64,000 nt of DNA from Ischnura elegans (taxonomy: Eukaryota > Arthropoda > Insecta > Odonata > Coenagrionidae), in assembly GCF_921293095.1 (NCBI RefSeq), contig NC_060257.1, positions 93,113,449-93,177,448 of the forward strand, read 5' to 3'. Below the pieces are notes generated by a model that did no database searches, was not told the DNA's origin, and saw only the letters and a program-made list of their open reading frames with translations. The stretch's first letter is position 1. Every line of letters begins with the position of its first letter. Made by a program: the position numbers and the translations under genes. Shown here piece by piece: positions 36,508-47,723 of this stretch.

Positions 36508-37373
36508 GCGTAATTCCACTCTTAGATGTCCTCGTGGAAAAGAAAAAGGACGGAACATTGGGGCATGCAGTGTATCGAAAACCTACAGCAACAAATCGGT
36601 ACCTGCACGCCTTATCTCACCATCATCCAGCGCAAATAAATGGAGTGGTAAACACGTTAATTCACCGCTCCTACAAAATAAGCGACCAGAACAACTTTGC
36701 CGAAGAGAGGAAGAAGCTAGAGGCCATTCTACAGGCAAATGGATTCGACGGCAGAGTTATCTCTCGAACATTTAATAAAGTTATCAGAAAGAACAACGAG
36801 ATCAAAATCAACACCGCAGAAGCAGCGAACTCCTCTGTAAATGACCTCAGCGACCAGAAGAAAGCCTTCCTGCCATACATTAAGGGGACGACTGACAGAA
36901 TAGGAAATATCCTACGCAAATTCCAGATGAGGACAATATTCTCGCCTCACGTACAGATAAAACATCTATTGAAAACCGTCAAGGATAGAACTCCACTACA
37001 AGTCGAAGGGGTATACCGAATTCCTTGCCAGACCTGTGGGAAGAACTACATCGGCGAAACAGGCAGATCGGTTAAAACACATCTAGAGGAGCACGAGAGA
37101 GCAATTCGACTGGGGCAGTCAACGAAGTTCGCGGTTAGCGAACACGCAGCGCTGGGCCACACAATCGACCTTAAGGAAGCAAAAATTGTTGCGAGAGTGA
37201 AAGGCTTTAAACAGAGACTCGTAAGAGAAGCAATAGAAATATCTAAAGAGGAGAAAAACAACTTCAACAGAGACACTGGCCTTAAAATCAGCCGTACTTG
37301 GCAACCCGTAATCGGCAAAAATAATCGACAACCTACTCCTCCAACCTCTCACTTCCCTCCCCCCACCACCTGA
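36508..37373 (+). pseudogene. Penelope-like C-terminal protein with GIY-YIG endonuclease
   Basis: An uninterrupted frame starts near VIPLLDVLVEKKKDGTLG and HAVYRKPTATNRYLHA, HHHPAQINGVVNTLIHR (the conserved C-terminal part of Penelope reverse transcriptases). It continues to the GIY-YIG nuclease: GVYRIPCQTCGKNYIGETGR with R-HLEEH and a later SEHAALGHTIDL. The RT palm (YADD-like) is absent because this copy is 5'-truncated. The frame has no stop until 37373, so decay is slight. A Pro-rich tail ends the protein. Confidence 0.88.
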
Positions 37374-37429
37374 CACGTATACCTATATATATCAATTTTA
37401 AATCCCACCTCTTCAGATTCCCTTGAGAA

Positions 37430-37472
37430 AGCGACCAGCGTCGGTCGGGAAACGTTGGGGCCACCCAAAATC
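37430..37472 (+). other. Possible hammerhead-like hairpin in the Penelope 3' UTR
   Basis: TTGAGAAAGCGACC, a short loop, GGTCGGGAAACG: a GCGACC/GGTCGG stem flanked by TGAGAA and GAAAC, similar in layout to the CUGANGA-stem-GAAA core of hammerhead ribozymes reported in Penelope-like elements. The core deviates from consensus (TTGAGAA), so activity is doubtful. Confidence 0.3.
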
Positions 37473-37519
37473 TGACGCGGCGACATAGCCCAAAAGTTTT
37501 AATTCAACATATTCCATTA

Positions 37520-37826
37520 ACTCCATAAAATTGAAAAAATCTTTTAAAGTAAAAATATTTTAATCTTTGGACAAACTAAAAAAAATATTTGACTTAAAAT
37601 CCATTTAACATTTAATTAAAAACAATATGTATCAACCTTAACCCTCAAGAAGTCTTCTTAAAATTGAAAGCAAATAATTTTATATCACCGAATTTAAATT
37701 AAATATTCTGGGATGAATTCAGTGATGAAAAAAGAAGCACCATTACAATATGTTCTTTTAATTAGCCTTCTTCTGGAAATATTCCATTATCTTTGTTTGA
37801 TTGGTCATTTTATTTGTTCAATTTAT
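37520..37826. other. Tigger-A 3' non-coding sequence
   Basis: AT-rich, between the Penelope-like insertion and the transposase stop. Nothing else was recognised. Confidence 0.4.
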
Positions 37827-38462
37827 TTATACTCTTTTTTCTATGATGTCCAACAGCTCTAATTCTCTCTCATTTCCTGCAACAGCTGGTAAATGTAGCC
37901 TTAGTGCACTGACAGCAGATATAGCATTGATTGCGCTTTCTTTTGGCATTTCTGTATCATCATCATCCTCCTCACTTGTCCTGATATTTTTAAAACATCT
38001 GGGATTTTTGGATTTTCCAATGACAAATGGCCTTAACTTTTCACTACCATTAGCATTAGCACCATACAATACTGTTAAACGCACTTTGCTATGCTTCCCA
38101 CCATGGCAAGATTCACCTCTAAACTCTTAAAGTCTTATGGGGAAGTGTATTGAAAAAAAGGTCTCATCTAAATTGAAAATGTCTTTTGGAGCATACCCTT
38201 CTATATATGCTCACTTAAACAATGTTCCTTCCACTGTGCCACTGTTTGGGGAACAACACTATTGGACTCACCACAATTTGTTTTGTATATGTACATCATT
38301 ATGCCTAGTTTTAAACCTGCTTAACCATCCATTAGAAGCCTCGAGATCTTCAATTCCCAGCCTCATTACCACATACTGCGCTTTTTCCTTCAAAATAACT
38401 CCGCTGATGGGTATGTTCGAGGACCTGGTGCACTGAAACCATTCTTTTAAAATTTCTTCTAT
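37827..38462 (-). pseudogene. Tigger-A transposase, CENP-B HTH, partial core and C-terminus
   Basis: From 38462 downwards one frame reads TIEEILKEWF, NIPISGVILKEKAQYVV, LGIEDLEASNGWLSRFKTRH, then stops and frameshifts. It continues RLTVLYGANANGSEKLRP and VIGKSKNPRCFKN, then jumps to the acidic C-terminal tail ending LLDIIEKRV. The section with the second and third catalytic acidic residues is deleted, so the protein is dead. Confidence 0.8.
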
Positions 38463-38486
38463 AGTCTATCATATTATAGCAACTTC

Positions 38487-39859
38487 TTTGGTATCGGAAA
38501 AGGTGCGACGGAAAACAACGGTGCAGGTCTCCGAGCTGCAAAAATGATATCGTATGTATATGTGGGCCGCTTGGCCAGTGATTCCACTGAAGATGAAGTG
38601 GTAAAATATGTAAAAAATAAGTTTGACGTCACGTGTGATTCTTGTGAAAAAATAGAAGGTAAAAGTGTACATGGTGCATTCAAAATTGCAGAGCTTGAAG
38701 CACTAGCAGAGGCAGAGAAACCAGAATTTATCTGTTTAAGTGAACATTGGATGAAAGATATAATTATATCAATACCAGGCTATATGATCGGTGACTTTTA
38801 TTGTCGGAAAGATCATCGTAATGGTGGTGATGTTATTTTTGTAAAAAGTACGTTAGTTTTTTGTAATATGTCGCATTTGGTGCATAATCTAAATTCTGAA
38901 CTTATATTTGAATGTGCAGCTGTGATGTACACTGTAGCAAGTAATGATTTTATTGTATTATCTGTATATAGATCCCCTGTTAGTTGCTTTAATAGTTTCT
39001 TAGAAATTTTAGATAATCTGTTGTACACCTTGATGGGTCAATTGTCAAGACCAAATGTTATATTGGCTGGAGACTTCAAATGCAATCTTTTAAAGGACAG
39101 ACATGACAAAAGACGATTTTTGCAAATGTTACAGTCCTATCATATGACACCACTAGTAAATACTCCAACAAGGATAACAAACGGCACAGATACACTACTG
39201 GATAACGTTTTCTCTGATTACAATGAATCAAATGTTAATACCTCAGTATTTGACCCATTGGCAATATCTGATCATTCAGCTATTGTATCCATCTTTCATA
39301 CACATGAGGAGCATCCTCAATCAAAAACCCTAAATCAATGTAGGTTCTTTAATGAGCATTATATGAATTATTTTTGTGTATTGTTGAATCAAGAAGATTG
39401 GAAAGACATATATGGTAGAAGACCTCTGAATGTTAACTTTGATGAATATCTTTGTAGATTCAAGTACTACTTCAATTTAGCTTTTCCGCTGCAGTCCGTG
39501 GAACACAGGAGGGACAACAGAAAAAAATGGGTTACAAAAGAAGTTCAAAACTTATCCAGATTACTAAAACAAGCATTTCTGCAAATACGGTACTCAAACG
39601 ATGGTGGGTTGCGACAGCAGTACTCTCAACTAAGGAAAGAATATAAGATATTCATTAAAAAAGCAAAAAGGGAGTATAATGACCAAAGGTTTAGGAATGC
39701 CTCTAATTATTCTAAAGTAGCCTGGGACATCATAAAAAGCAATGTCAATGCCAACCCTACAGTTCTGCCAGATCAAGTTACAAATGAACAAGGGGAAATT
39801 ACTACAAATCCCATTGAAATCTCCAATGCACTAAACCACTCATTTTTGCACCTTCCTAA
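38487..39859 (+). pseudogene. LINE ORF1 end fused to endonuclease and RT start
   Basis: The first ~45 codons (MISYVYVGRLASDSTEDEVV) look like an ORF1 nucleic-acid-binding segment. The frame then jumps within a residue or two to AELEALAEAEKPEFICLSEH, the ORF2 apurinic-type endonuclease. The start of the nuclease domain is missing, so an internal deletion has fused the ORFs. Later nuclease motifs are VILAGDFKCNLL and LAISDHSAI. The open frame continues through KKWVTKEVQNLSR until the Harbinger-like insertion. Confidence 0.75.
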
Positions 39860-41814
39860 AGGCCGCTTTACACGGTGAATGATCATTCGCAAGAAATTCA
39901 TACGCCGGTACCGCTATACACGGTGATAGATTTCGGTGAGTGATTTCGGTGAAATTTCTGCGCAGAAATGATGCGCACTGGTGCGACTATCGATAGTGTA
40001 ATTCGATTCTAACGATATTTCCGACCGTTTCTCACCACATGATTTGTTTTGGAACTCGCAGACGATGGAACACTTTGTTTATATGTGCGCTTCAATATAC
40101 TTTTGTATTGCTTTGACTTTCGGTGGGGTATGACGCACTAAGTAATGAGAGGAATTAGAACGGTACGTATTGACAGCGGAAAACCACTTTAATAAATCGT
40201 GCGTTTTGTAATCCTGTAACGAAGTACATAATTGGTTGTTTTCGCTGCAGAGCAAAGATGATTATGCTTCAAGATAGTGTGCTCTGTAACATGATCATAA
40301 GGGAACTTAATCTTCAAATGGCTGCCCGAGGTCTTTTCCCTTCCGATTCATTAAATTATAAAGTAAGTGAAAAGATAATTTGGGGAAAAACTGCACATTG
40401 TTACTCGTTTAGAAAAATCCTACCTTATGGAGACCAGTCCCGTATTGACGCCGCAGCGTCCAGGTCCATAAAAAAAGAACATAATAAGCATAAAGCAAAA
40501 GCTCCTCAAGGTTGAAGGCCGGTCAACCATGAGTTTTTATGTTTGGGGTCCCTTCGGGTACACAGCCTTCACAATGCAGTCGAGCAAAGATCACTTCTGT
40601 GCGAGAGAAGAAAGGTAACGGGAAGAGAAAAAAGGAAGCGACCTGTTCTATTTTCGAAAGAGTGCGCTTCAGCATCCTCATACTTTCTACAATGAAGTTG
40701 GCTCAGTGTGATCTCATTGAATGCTATCGAAGCAGGGGAAGAAAGTGGACTGTGATATTCATGGGCTAACTTATAGGGTTTGCCCCTTGAATTATAGGCA
40801 ACCCTGTGAGATTGTGACTTCCTAGGTGGGCCAATGTGATGTCACGGCTCCTTTTGGCTGGAATGTGTTCACCAAATAAACAGATATTTTGTCATTAATT
40901 GGGAGTCTCACCCCAAACTTTAGTGTTCAAATCATTAAATACAGTTTGATAATTGTAAATCAAACAAAATATAGACGCAATCGAGGAGAAAAACGAAGAT
41001 TTTGAACTTAAAAATCCGGAATGTTTTTTCCAAATTACTCTATTTTGAGGAATGATGTTTGTGAATTTACTTTCTTTCAAAGTAAATATTAATGATTTGA
41101 GCTATCGCATGAGTTAATGTGCTTCCAAAGTTTATATATATGATCTTAAAATTCCGAGGTGGTGCTAATGGCAAGATGGACGCCATGCGCTCATATCATT
41201 CACTGAATCATTCAAGCAAATTAGGACATGCTCGAAATTTCTTTCGGGTGAGTTCCTTGAATGATTAGAGATAGGCAATATTGTGATCCCATAGGTGAGC
41301 CAAGATAATGTAGCGGCTCGTGTTGGCTGGAATGTGTTCACCGAATAAACAGATATTGTATAATTAATTGGGACTCTCACCCGAAACTTTAGCGCTCAAA
41401 TCATGAAATATAGTTTAATAATTGTAAATTGAACAAAATATAGACGCAATCGAGGAGAAAAATGATGTTTTTATTCATTAAATATCCGAAATGTTATTTC
41501 CGAATTACTGACTTTAGACAGTTGATGTTTGTGAATTTATGTTCTCTCAAAGTACATATTAATTATTTGAGCTATTTCATGGGTTACTATGCTTCCAAAG
41601 TTTTTGTATATAATATTAAAATTCCGAGGTGGATGCCAATGGCAAGATGGACGCCGTGCGCTCATATCATTCACGGAAATCATTCAAGCAAATTAGAACA
41701 GGCCTGAAATTTAATTCGAATGATCATTCGAATTCAGGAAATTTCCGCTATACACGGTGAATGATGGTCATTCGAAAGATCTTTCGAATGATCATTCACC
41801 GTGTAAAGCGGCCT
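39860..41814. mobile_element. PIF/Harbinger-like non-autonomous element, TAA duplication
   Basis: Termini AGGCCGCTTTACACGGTGAA and the exact inverse at the right end (30 bp alike) are flanked by TAA (39857-39859 and 41815-41817). Precise removal with one TAA rejoins the LINE frame. A 3-bp TWA duplication is typical of PIF/Harbinger. No transposase was recognised; an 85-codon frame at 40258-40515 has no motif. The interior holds a tandem duplication. Confidence 0.82.
40780..41710 (+). repeat. ~470-bp tandem duplication inside the Harbinger-like element
   Basis: TTGGCTGGAATGTGTTCACC, ATAGACGCAATCGAGGAGAA and GGCAAGATGGACGCC each occur twice, 468-471 bases apart, with about 10-15% divergence by eye. 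Confidence 0.85.
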
Positions 41815-42910
41815 TAAGAGGGCGATTTCCCCCCAAAGTGGAGCTACTCTAGAAAACCATAAAATAAGTAGCTCATTGTATCTTAAGCCTTGCTCAGAAA
41901 GAGAGTTGTGTCTCTATATAGCCAAGATAGGAAAGAAAAAGTCTGCTGACATTGAGGGAATAACGGGAAAAGTAATTAAAGACTGTGAGTCCCTCATACG
42001 AAGACCTTTACTCTCATTAGTAAACCAGCCCTTGTCAGAAGGTGCATATCCTGATTCCTTGAAGGTATCTAAGGTGGTCCCGGTATATAAGAACAAAGAC
42101 AATAGAAATAATCTGCAAAACTACAGGCCAGTATCTATAGTGCCACAATTTGGTAAATTATTTGAGTATGTATTCTGTAAAAGGCTCATTGACTATCCTG
42201 ATAAGCATAACATAATATCACTCCATCAATATGGCTTTCAGCAGGGATAATCGACAGAACTGGCTCTATTTAATGCAACTGATAATATTACACAGGAAAT
42301 AAATAGTAAAAATAAGGTAATGGGGATATTATTTGACATGAGCCGAGCCTTTGATGCTGTGGATCATGACATATTGCTAAAAAAAGTGAATCAGTAGGTA
42401 TTAGGGGCATTCCTCTAAATTGGCTTAAGACATATCTTTATGGAAGAAAACAGAAAGTAGCATACAGGAAAGATGGGACAGTCTATTTCTCCTCCATGTT
42501 AGAAGTCAAAAAGGGTGTACCACAGGGGTCAGTGTTGGGTCCTCTTCTCTTTCTAATATTCATCAATGACCTACCCAAAAAAATTGTAACCCAAGATAAT
42601 AAGTGTGTATTATACGCGTATGATGTAACCATCTTATCAAAAAGAAAAAATATAACCGCACTAATAGATTCCAGTCAATATATAATAAAATGCATGCAAA
42701 CTTGGTGTGATGTCAATGAATTAAGGCTAAATGATGATAAAACCCAAGTGATATTGTTTTCTGCTGGGCACAGCCCAAAGGACAATGATCAACTGCAATG
42801 TAAAAATAATTATCTTAATGATATGGAGTGTGTGAAGTTTCTTGGAATTTATGTGGATAGAAATATGAAGTGGGATGCACATTTAGAGTACCTATGTAAA
42901 AAACTGAATA
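41815..42910 (+). pseudogene. LINE reverse transcriptase, catalytic motif altered
   Basis: It continues YLKPCSERELCLYIAKIGKK, KVVPVYKNKDNRNNLQNYRP, a TAA after QYGFQQG (near 42248), FDMSRAFDAVDHDILLKK, a frameshift near 42385, then GIPLNWLKTYLYGRK, KKGVPQGSVLGPLLFL and YAYDV in place of YADD (Tyr at 42619-42621). Loss of the second catalytic Asp, the stop and the frameshift make the RT inactive. It ends LCKKLNT at the Tigger-B insertion. Confidence 0.88.
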
Positions 42911-42982
42911 CAGCTGTCCCTCGATAATCCGACACTTTTTAATCCGACGTACTCGGTAGTCCGACGCGCTGCCGGCAGCAAC

Positions 42983-43106
42983 ATCCCCTATGAAAAAATT
43001 GTATAAACCTGTTTCAAAATTTTATACAATTTATACAATTGCCATGGCAATGTATAAGATTGTATAAAATTTTGAAACAGGTTTATACAATTTTTTCATA
43101 GGGGAT
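42983..43106. repeat. 124-bp near-perfect palindrome
   Basis: Outer 48 bp of each arm (ATCCCCTATGAAAAAATTG...) are perfectly inverted, with a few mismatches near the ATGGCAAT centre. Probably a tiny foldback MITE inside Tigger-B; no clear target duplication. Confidence 0.85.
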
Positions 43107-43271
43107 GCATCTCCCTCCCTCCGCTCCGGCAGGAAGCAAAACAAACCTGCAGTGACGTGAATCCTCCTCCCTCCGCTCTGTGGGGACAGATCAGTCCAGT
43201 GTAGTTAGTTCAGCAGCTGTGTTGTATAGTTTCGGACGTACAGTATTTACAATTGCTTTGTGTTACGTTTT

Positions 43272-44183
43272 GACAGTGTGATTGCGTGTAGTGACAGTGT
43301 GATTGCGTGTAGTGACAGTGTGATTGCGTGTAGTGACAGTGTGATTGCGTGTAGTAGTGACAGTGTGATTGCGTGTAGTGACAGTGTGATTGCGTGTAGT
43401 AGTGACAGTGTGATTGCGTGTAGTGACAGTGTGATTGCGTGTAGTGACAGTGTGATTGCGTGTAGTGACAGTGTGATTGCGTGTAGTAGTGACAGTGTGA
43501 TTGCGTGTAGTGACAGTGTGATTGCGTGTAGTGACAGTGTGATTGCGTGTAGTGACAGTGTGATTGCGTGTAGTAGTGACAGTGTGATTGCGTGTAGTGA
43601 CAGTGTGATTGCGTGTAGTGACAGTGTGATTGCGTGTAGTGACAGTGTGATTGCGTGTAGTAGTGACAGTGTGATTGCGTGTAGTGACAGTGTGATTGCG
43701 TGTAGTAGTGACAGTGTGATTGCGTGTAGTAGTGACAGTGTGATTGCGTGTAGTGACAGTGTGATTGCGTGTAGTAGTGACAGTGTGATTGCGTGTAGTG
43801 ACAGTGTGATTGCGTGTAGTGACAGTGTGATTGCGTGTAGTAGTGACAGTGTGATTGCGTGTAGTGACAGTGTGATTGCGTGTAGTGACAGTGTGATTGC
43901 GTGTAGTGACAGTGTGATTGCGTGTAGTAGTGACAGTGTGATTGCGTGTAGTAGTGACAGTGTGATTGCGTGTAGTGACAGTGTGATTGCGTGTAGTAGT
44001 GACAGTGTGATTGCGTGTAGTAGTGACAGTGTGATTGCGTGTAGTGACAGTGTGATTGCGTGTAGTAGTGACAGTGTGATTGCGTGTAGTAGTGACAGTG
44101 TGATTGCGTGTAGTAGTGACAGTGTGATTGCGTGTAGTAGTGACAGTGTGATTGCGTGTAGTGACAGTGTGATTGCGTGTTGT
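43272..44183 (+). repeat. Minisatellite, ~41 units of 21 or 24 bp
   Basis: The unit GACAGTGTGATTGCGTGTA plus GT is 21 bp, and about 17 units have an extra GTA (24 bp). All units are multiples of three, so frames stay open: DSVIACS or SDSVIACS in the frame that leads into the Tigger-B transposase ATG at 44199. That frame is open from 43230 but has no ATG before 44199. The array is therefore probably 5' leader, not protein. Confidence 0.95.
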
Positions 44184-44198
44184 AGTGGAAGTGTAAAA

Positions 44199-45308
44199 AT
44201 GGCAAGCACAAGTGAGAAACGTAAAACATTAAGTTTATCTGAAAAATGGGAAATTATTAAACGAATAGACCGTGGTGAAACTCAATGCGAGTGCAATATC
44301 TAAAGAGTATGACATTGGACGACCTACTGTCTACGATATTGTGAAAAATAGGGAAAAAATTGAAAAATTCATAAAGTCTGTTGATGATGAGCCCAGGAAC
44401 AGAAAAACTCTTAAGATTAGCGAGTTGCCCGAGGTCGAAGACGCTCTTTTCATTTGGTTCAAACAGCAGCGAAACCGGAATGCACCTATTTCAGGAGACA
44501 TTTTGAAACAAAAAGCTCAGTTTTTTTTACCAAGAAATAACAAAGGAAACTGACTCCCGCACTAGTCACGGGTGGTTTGAAAACTTCAAAAAACGCCATG
44601 GTATACGATTTATGCAGATGAGTGGCGAAAAAGTGTCTGCTAACGAGTCTGAAATCCAGGAATTCATTGGAAAATTGGACGCAAAAATCAATGAACTTGG
44701 CCTAGTTCCTGAACAAATTTATAATGCCGATGAAACCGGCTTGAATTGGCGTCAGCTACCAACAAAGTCATTTGTAACTGGAGATGAAAAGAAAGTTTCT
44801 GGAAGAAAATTACAAAAAGAAAGAATCACTCTGATGGTATGTGCGAATGCGTCAGGAACACACAAGTTAAAACTGTTAGTTGTTGGTAAATCAAAAAACC
44901 CACGTGCGTTAAAAAATGCAAAGGCCGAATCTTTACCAGTAACCTACATGTGTCAAAGCCGTGCATGGGTCACAAAAGAGGTTTTTCATGATTGGTACTT
45001 TAAAAGCTTTGTCCTTCAAGTTAAGCAAGAACTAAAAAAGGAGAAGTTACCAGTGAAAGCCCTTGCTTGCTTTTGCTATTGCTTGACAACGCACCCGGAC
45101 ACCCTGACAAGGATGAATTAAAAGTTAAAACTGCCGATGGTTACATTGAGGTAATGTACTTGCCCAAAAACACGACCGCTTTGATCCAGCCAATGGACCA
45201 AAACGTCATAAAGACTTTCAAGGCATATTACAAAAAGCGCCTTTTAATGGATGTTGTCAGTCGACCTAATGATGACATTGCAGCCATTTTGAAATCCTTT
45301 AACATTAA
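44199..45308 (+). pseudogene. Tigger-B transposase, part 1
   Basis: It starts MASTSEKRKTLSLSEKWEI (HTH), frameshifts near 44275, then AISKEYDIGRPTVYDIVKN and the CENP-B-type domain (PEVEDALFIWFKQQRN-NAPISG). It frameshifts again in a T8 run at 44521-44528 and enters the DDE domain: YNADETGLNW (GAT 44729), KSKNPRALK, a frameshift near 45070, LLLLDNAPGHP (GAC 45085) and LPKNTTALIQPMDQN (GAC 45196). All three acidic residues survive. It ends KSFNI at the TTAA piggyBac target. Confidence 0.9.
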
Positions 45309-45984
45309 CCTGGATCCGCCCAATGTAACAAAAATGTCACACCCTGTATCGCTCCACTGTAATGGCTCTTGCATCGCTCGGGCACGGTATATTGTTGTGT
45401 TTTATACCTTATAAGAAAGAGTGCTTCAATTCAAGGTAAGAGTTGTCAAGTGAGAGTGAAGATGTATCCTTTAAATACCCCTGGTACTTAGGTGCCTTCC
45501 CTAGACACTAAAAATGGACGTTCGCTTTGTGTAAATATTTAATTTTTTCATTAAATATATGCGCTGCAGCGACAATTTTTGGTATGTATCAACATAATGA
45601 TACAATATTATTAATAATACATTAATATGTTTGGTATTGCTTTCCATTTCTGTAATATACTCTGATAAATGTTACTGTGACATAAATGTCACATTGGGCG
45701 GATCCCTATGCAAATCTTCAAAGTTTCGAATTTTATGCTCCAGTTAGAATTTATTACATTTTCAACGTTTTTTCCTTCGTATTCCCGCCAAAATATTTAT
45801 TATTTATCAATTAATCGATAAATTTGCATTTATTAACTTTTATTCCGGTAATTACTTTTGAATTAAAATTTTTAATATTAGGGATATCGATAGCTCAGAG
45901 ATATTACACTGTGTGAAGCCAAATATCTTCCGGAAAACGAAGACTTTGACGAAGTATAATCAATATACCTTGAGCCATCAGAAG

Positions 45985-46880
45985 CAGCAATTGTCACTCA
46001 TGAGGACATTGCAGATGACCAGGCTAGTGGAATTGTGGAAAATTTAATGGGAAGACAACTTCGGGCAAGAGTGGAGCTTGTTTTGCAGCTTGATAATGAT
46101 AATACTAATGAATTTCAAGAGAAGTCCGGAAGAATTTCGGTACCAGTTACACGTAAGGCAAAGGATTCGAAGTTAACGAAGCGTACATCACTTCTTCAAC
46201 AGAAAAAAGAAAAATAGAAGCAGCCAATTGACGACGGGACGATCTTTTTGTAAGATATAGGTTATTCCCGAAACAGATCTTCCTGAATTGAGGGAAAAAT
46301 CATGCGTAGAAATTTTTGAAATGGTTTTTTTTCGGATGACATTTTTTTCTCACAGCAGAAACAGATAATAATACTACGTTTATTGTTTTTTCATCTCCTA
46401 GTATCAGTATAGAGATGAAAATATTCATACGTATTTTACTATTATGGGGTTGTAGCAAGGTTCCATCCAAGCGATGCTCCTGGGAAGATTCTGGGGATGT
46501 TTAAAACTCAATGCTTGCCGTAGCCAAGCAAAGGAATAGGTTCCTTCTGATAAGTAAATACGTTCACTGTGCAGACAATATGATGCCCGACATAATAGAC
46601 AAATTGTGGGAGCTTTGCCGTAGATCACTAAATCGAAAGAACGTTTCAGGGGGATATTTCCCACTGAGAAAACTCTTTTGGCAGGAGTATGATTGGCTAT
46701 TTTGGTAATCATCCTTGCATGCAATTCATTCGGTGGAAGACAATCAGTTTTGGTGGTGGAATATTTTTCCTTGGCTTTTAGATGTAGCTGTACACGATCT
46801 GAAGCTGTTCACAATCTGTTCACAAGCGAAATCTGGTCCTTGCATGCCACAATTAGGCGTGTAATAGTGCAAAAATAACT
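45985..46880 (+). pseudogene. piggyBac transposase remnant
   Basis: Degraded frames give EPSEAAIVTHEDIADDQASG, later EMKIFIRILLLWGCSKVPSK, CSWEDSGDV, KQRNRFLLISKYVHCADN and FWWWNIFPWLLDVAVHDLKL. These match the piggyBac order of an acidic N-terminus, the GIL-L-GY--LP-R-YWE block, R--F--I-R--H--D and W--P-F-WLLDVA-VNAW. Several stops and large gaps; no active site could be assembled. Confidence 0.75.
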
Positions 46881-47010
46881 GACCATACATCGATGAAATG
46901 CCAAGTATAGCCGCCGTACTACTGGTCCTTGCATGCCACAATTAGGCGTGTAATAGTGCAAAAATAACTGACCATACATCGATGAAATGCCAAGTATAGC
47001 CGCCGTACTA
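46833..47010 (+). repeat. Perfect 89-bp tandem duplication
   Basis: The unit starting CTGGTCCTTGCATGCCAC and ending GCCGCCGTACTA occurs at 46833-46921 and 46922-47010 with no visible difference, inside the piggyBac element. Confidence 0.95.
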
Positions 47011-47723
47011 CATCATTTTCAACAGAGGCAGACTGTGAAATATGTTACGATGCTAATGATCAATTAGTCTCTGTTTTACTATAACAAAAGATGGCGTCGC
47101 CGTGCTGGAGAACATTGCGCTTCCGTCAAATGCACTGCATGCAATGCATGTAATGAGAACAAATATTGCTTTACTACTTACCACTCAAAATGGTACGTAT
47201 ACGCCGGCATTGAACTCTAAATCAATCTTTAGTTTATTTGAAACAAATTGATTCAAATTTCATTCAATTTTATACTGCATTACACTCTTATGTGTTGTGA
47301 GAATATATTTCAAACATGTATATTTATTCTATGTATTTTCCAAAAATGCATTTTCAACTGTTTTACTTATTAGCCATGTAAAAATATTATTTAAATGTAT
47401 CTTCAACAAATCTATTGATTGTGTCAATTCAAGGTTCTGTAATTTCATAACAACCCTGCCGAAAACTTTACATAAATTTAAATTAATTTTACTTGATGTG
47501 TATTTGACAAGTTTATAATATAAACATTATAAATTTAAATATACCCCACATTTGTGAAATAACATTTAAAAAATCCAGAAAATTTGTTCATCTCAAATCA
47601 TCACAATTTACATCGAAAAATTTATGAATCGCGGGCAATGGAACTCTGAAAATTATTGCTAAATTTTTAAACAATTTACTTTAAATTTAAACGAAAGCTT
47701 GAAAATAGTGTACGTAATTAATA

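Larger units (their letters stand above)
36144..37505 (+). mobile_element. Penelope-like element, head-to-head inverted double copy
   Basis: The whole 1.36-kb unit is flanked by the identical 14-bp AACATATTCCATTA (36130-36143 and 37506-37519). A plus-strand 3' part (about 36508-37505) is preceded by an inverted partial copy (36144-36503). Penelope-like elements are known for variable target duplications and inverted 5'-truncated partners. It sits in Tigger-A. Confidence 0.9.

Noticed and set aside
40258..40515. Possible transposase accessory protein in the Harbinger-like element
   Set aside because: No Myb, DDE or other motif recognisable in 85 residues.
43272..44183. CRISPR-like array
   Set aside because: Units are contiguous with no unique spacers, in a eukaryotic transposon; this is a minisatellite.
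43210..44303. Long open frames on both strands through the minisatellite (over 300 codons)
   Set aside because: They exist because a stop-free unit of length divisible by three is repeated. The minus-strand frames have no family resemblance and the plus frame has no ATG before the transposase start.
45309..45705. Stand-alone 397-bp piggyBac MITE
   Set aside because: Its right edge lacks the CCAGG end and TTAA; the inner repeat is better explained as the subterminal repeat of the larger piggyBac, which has perfect TTAA at both ends.
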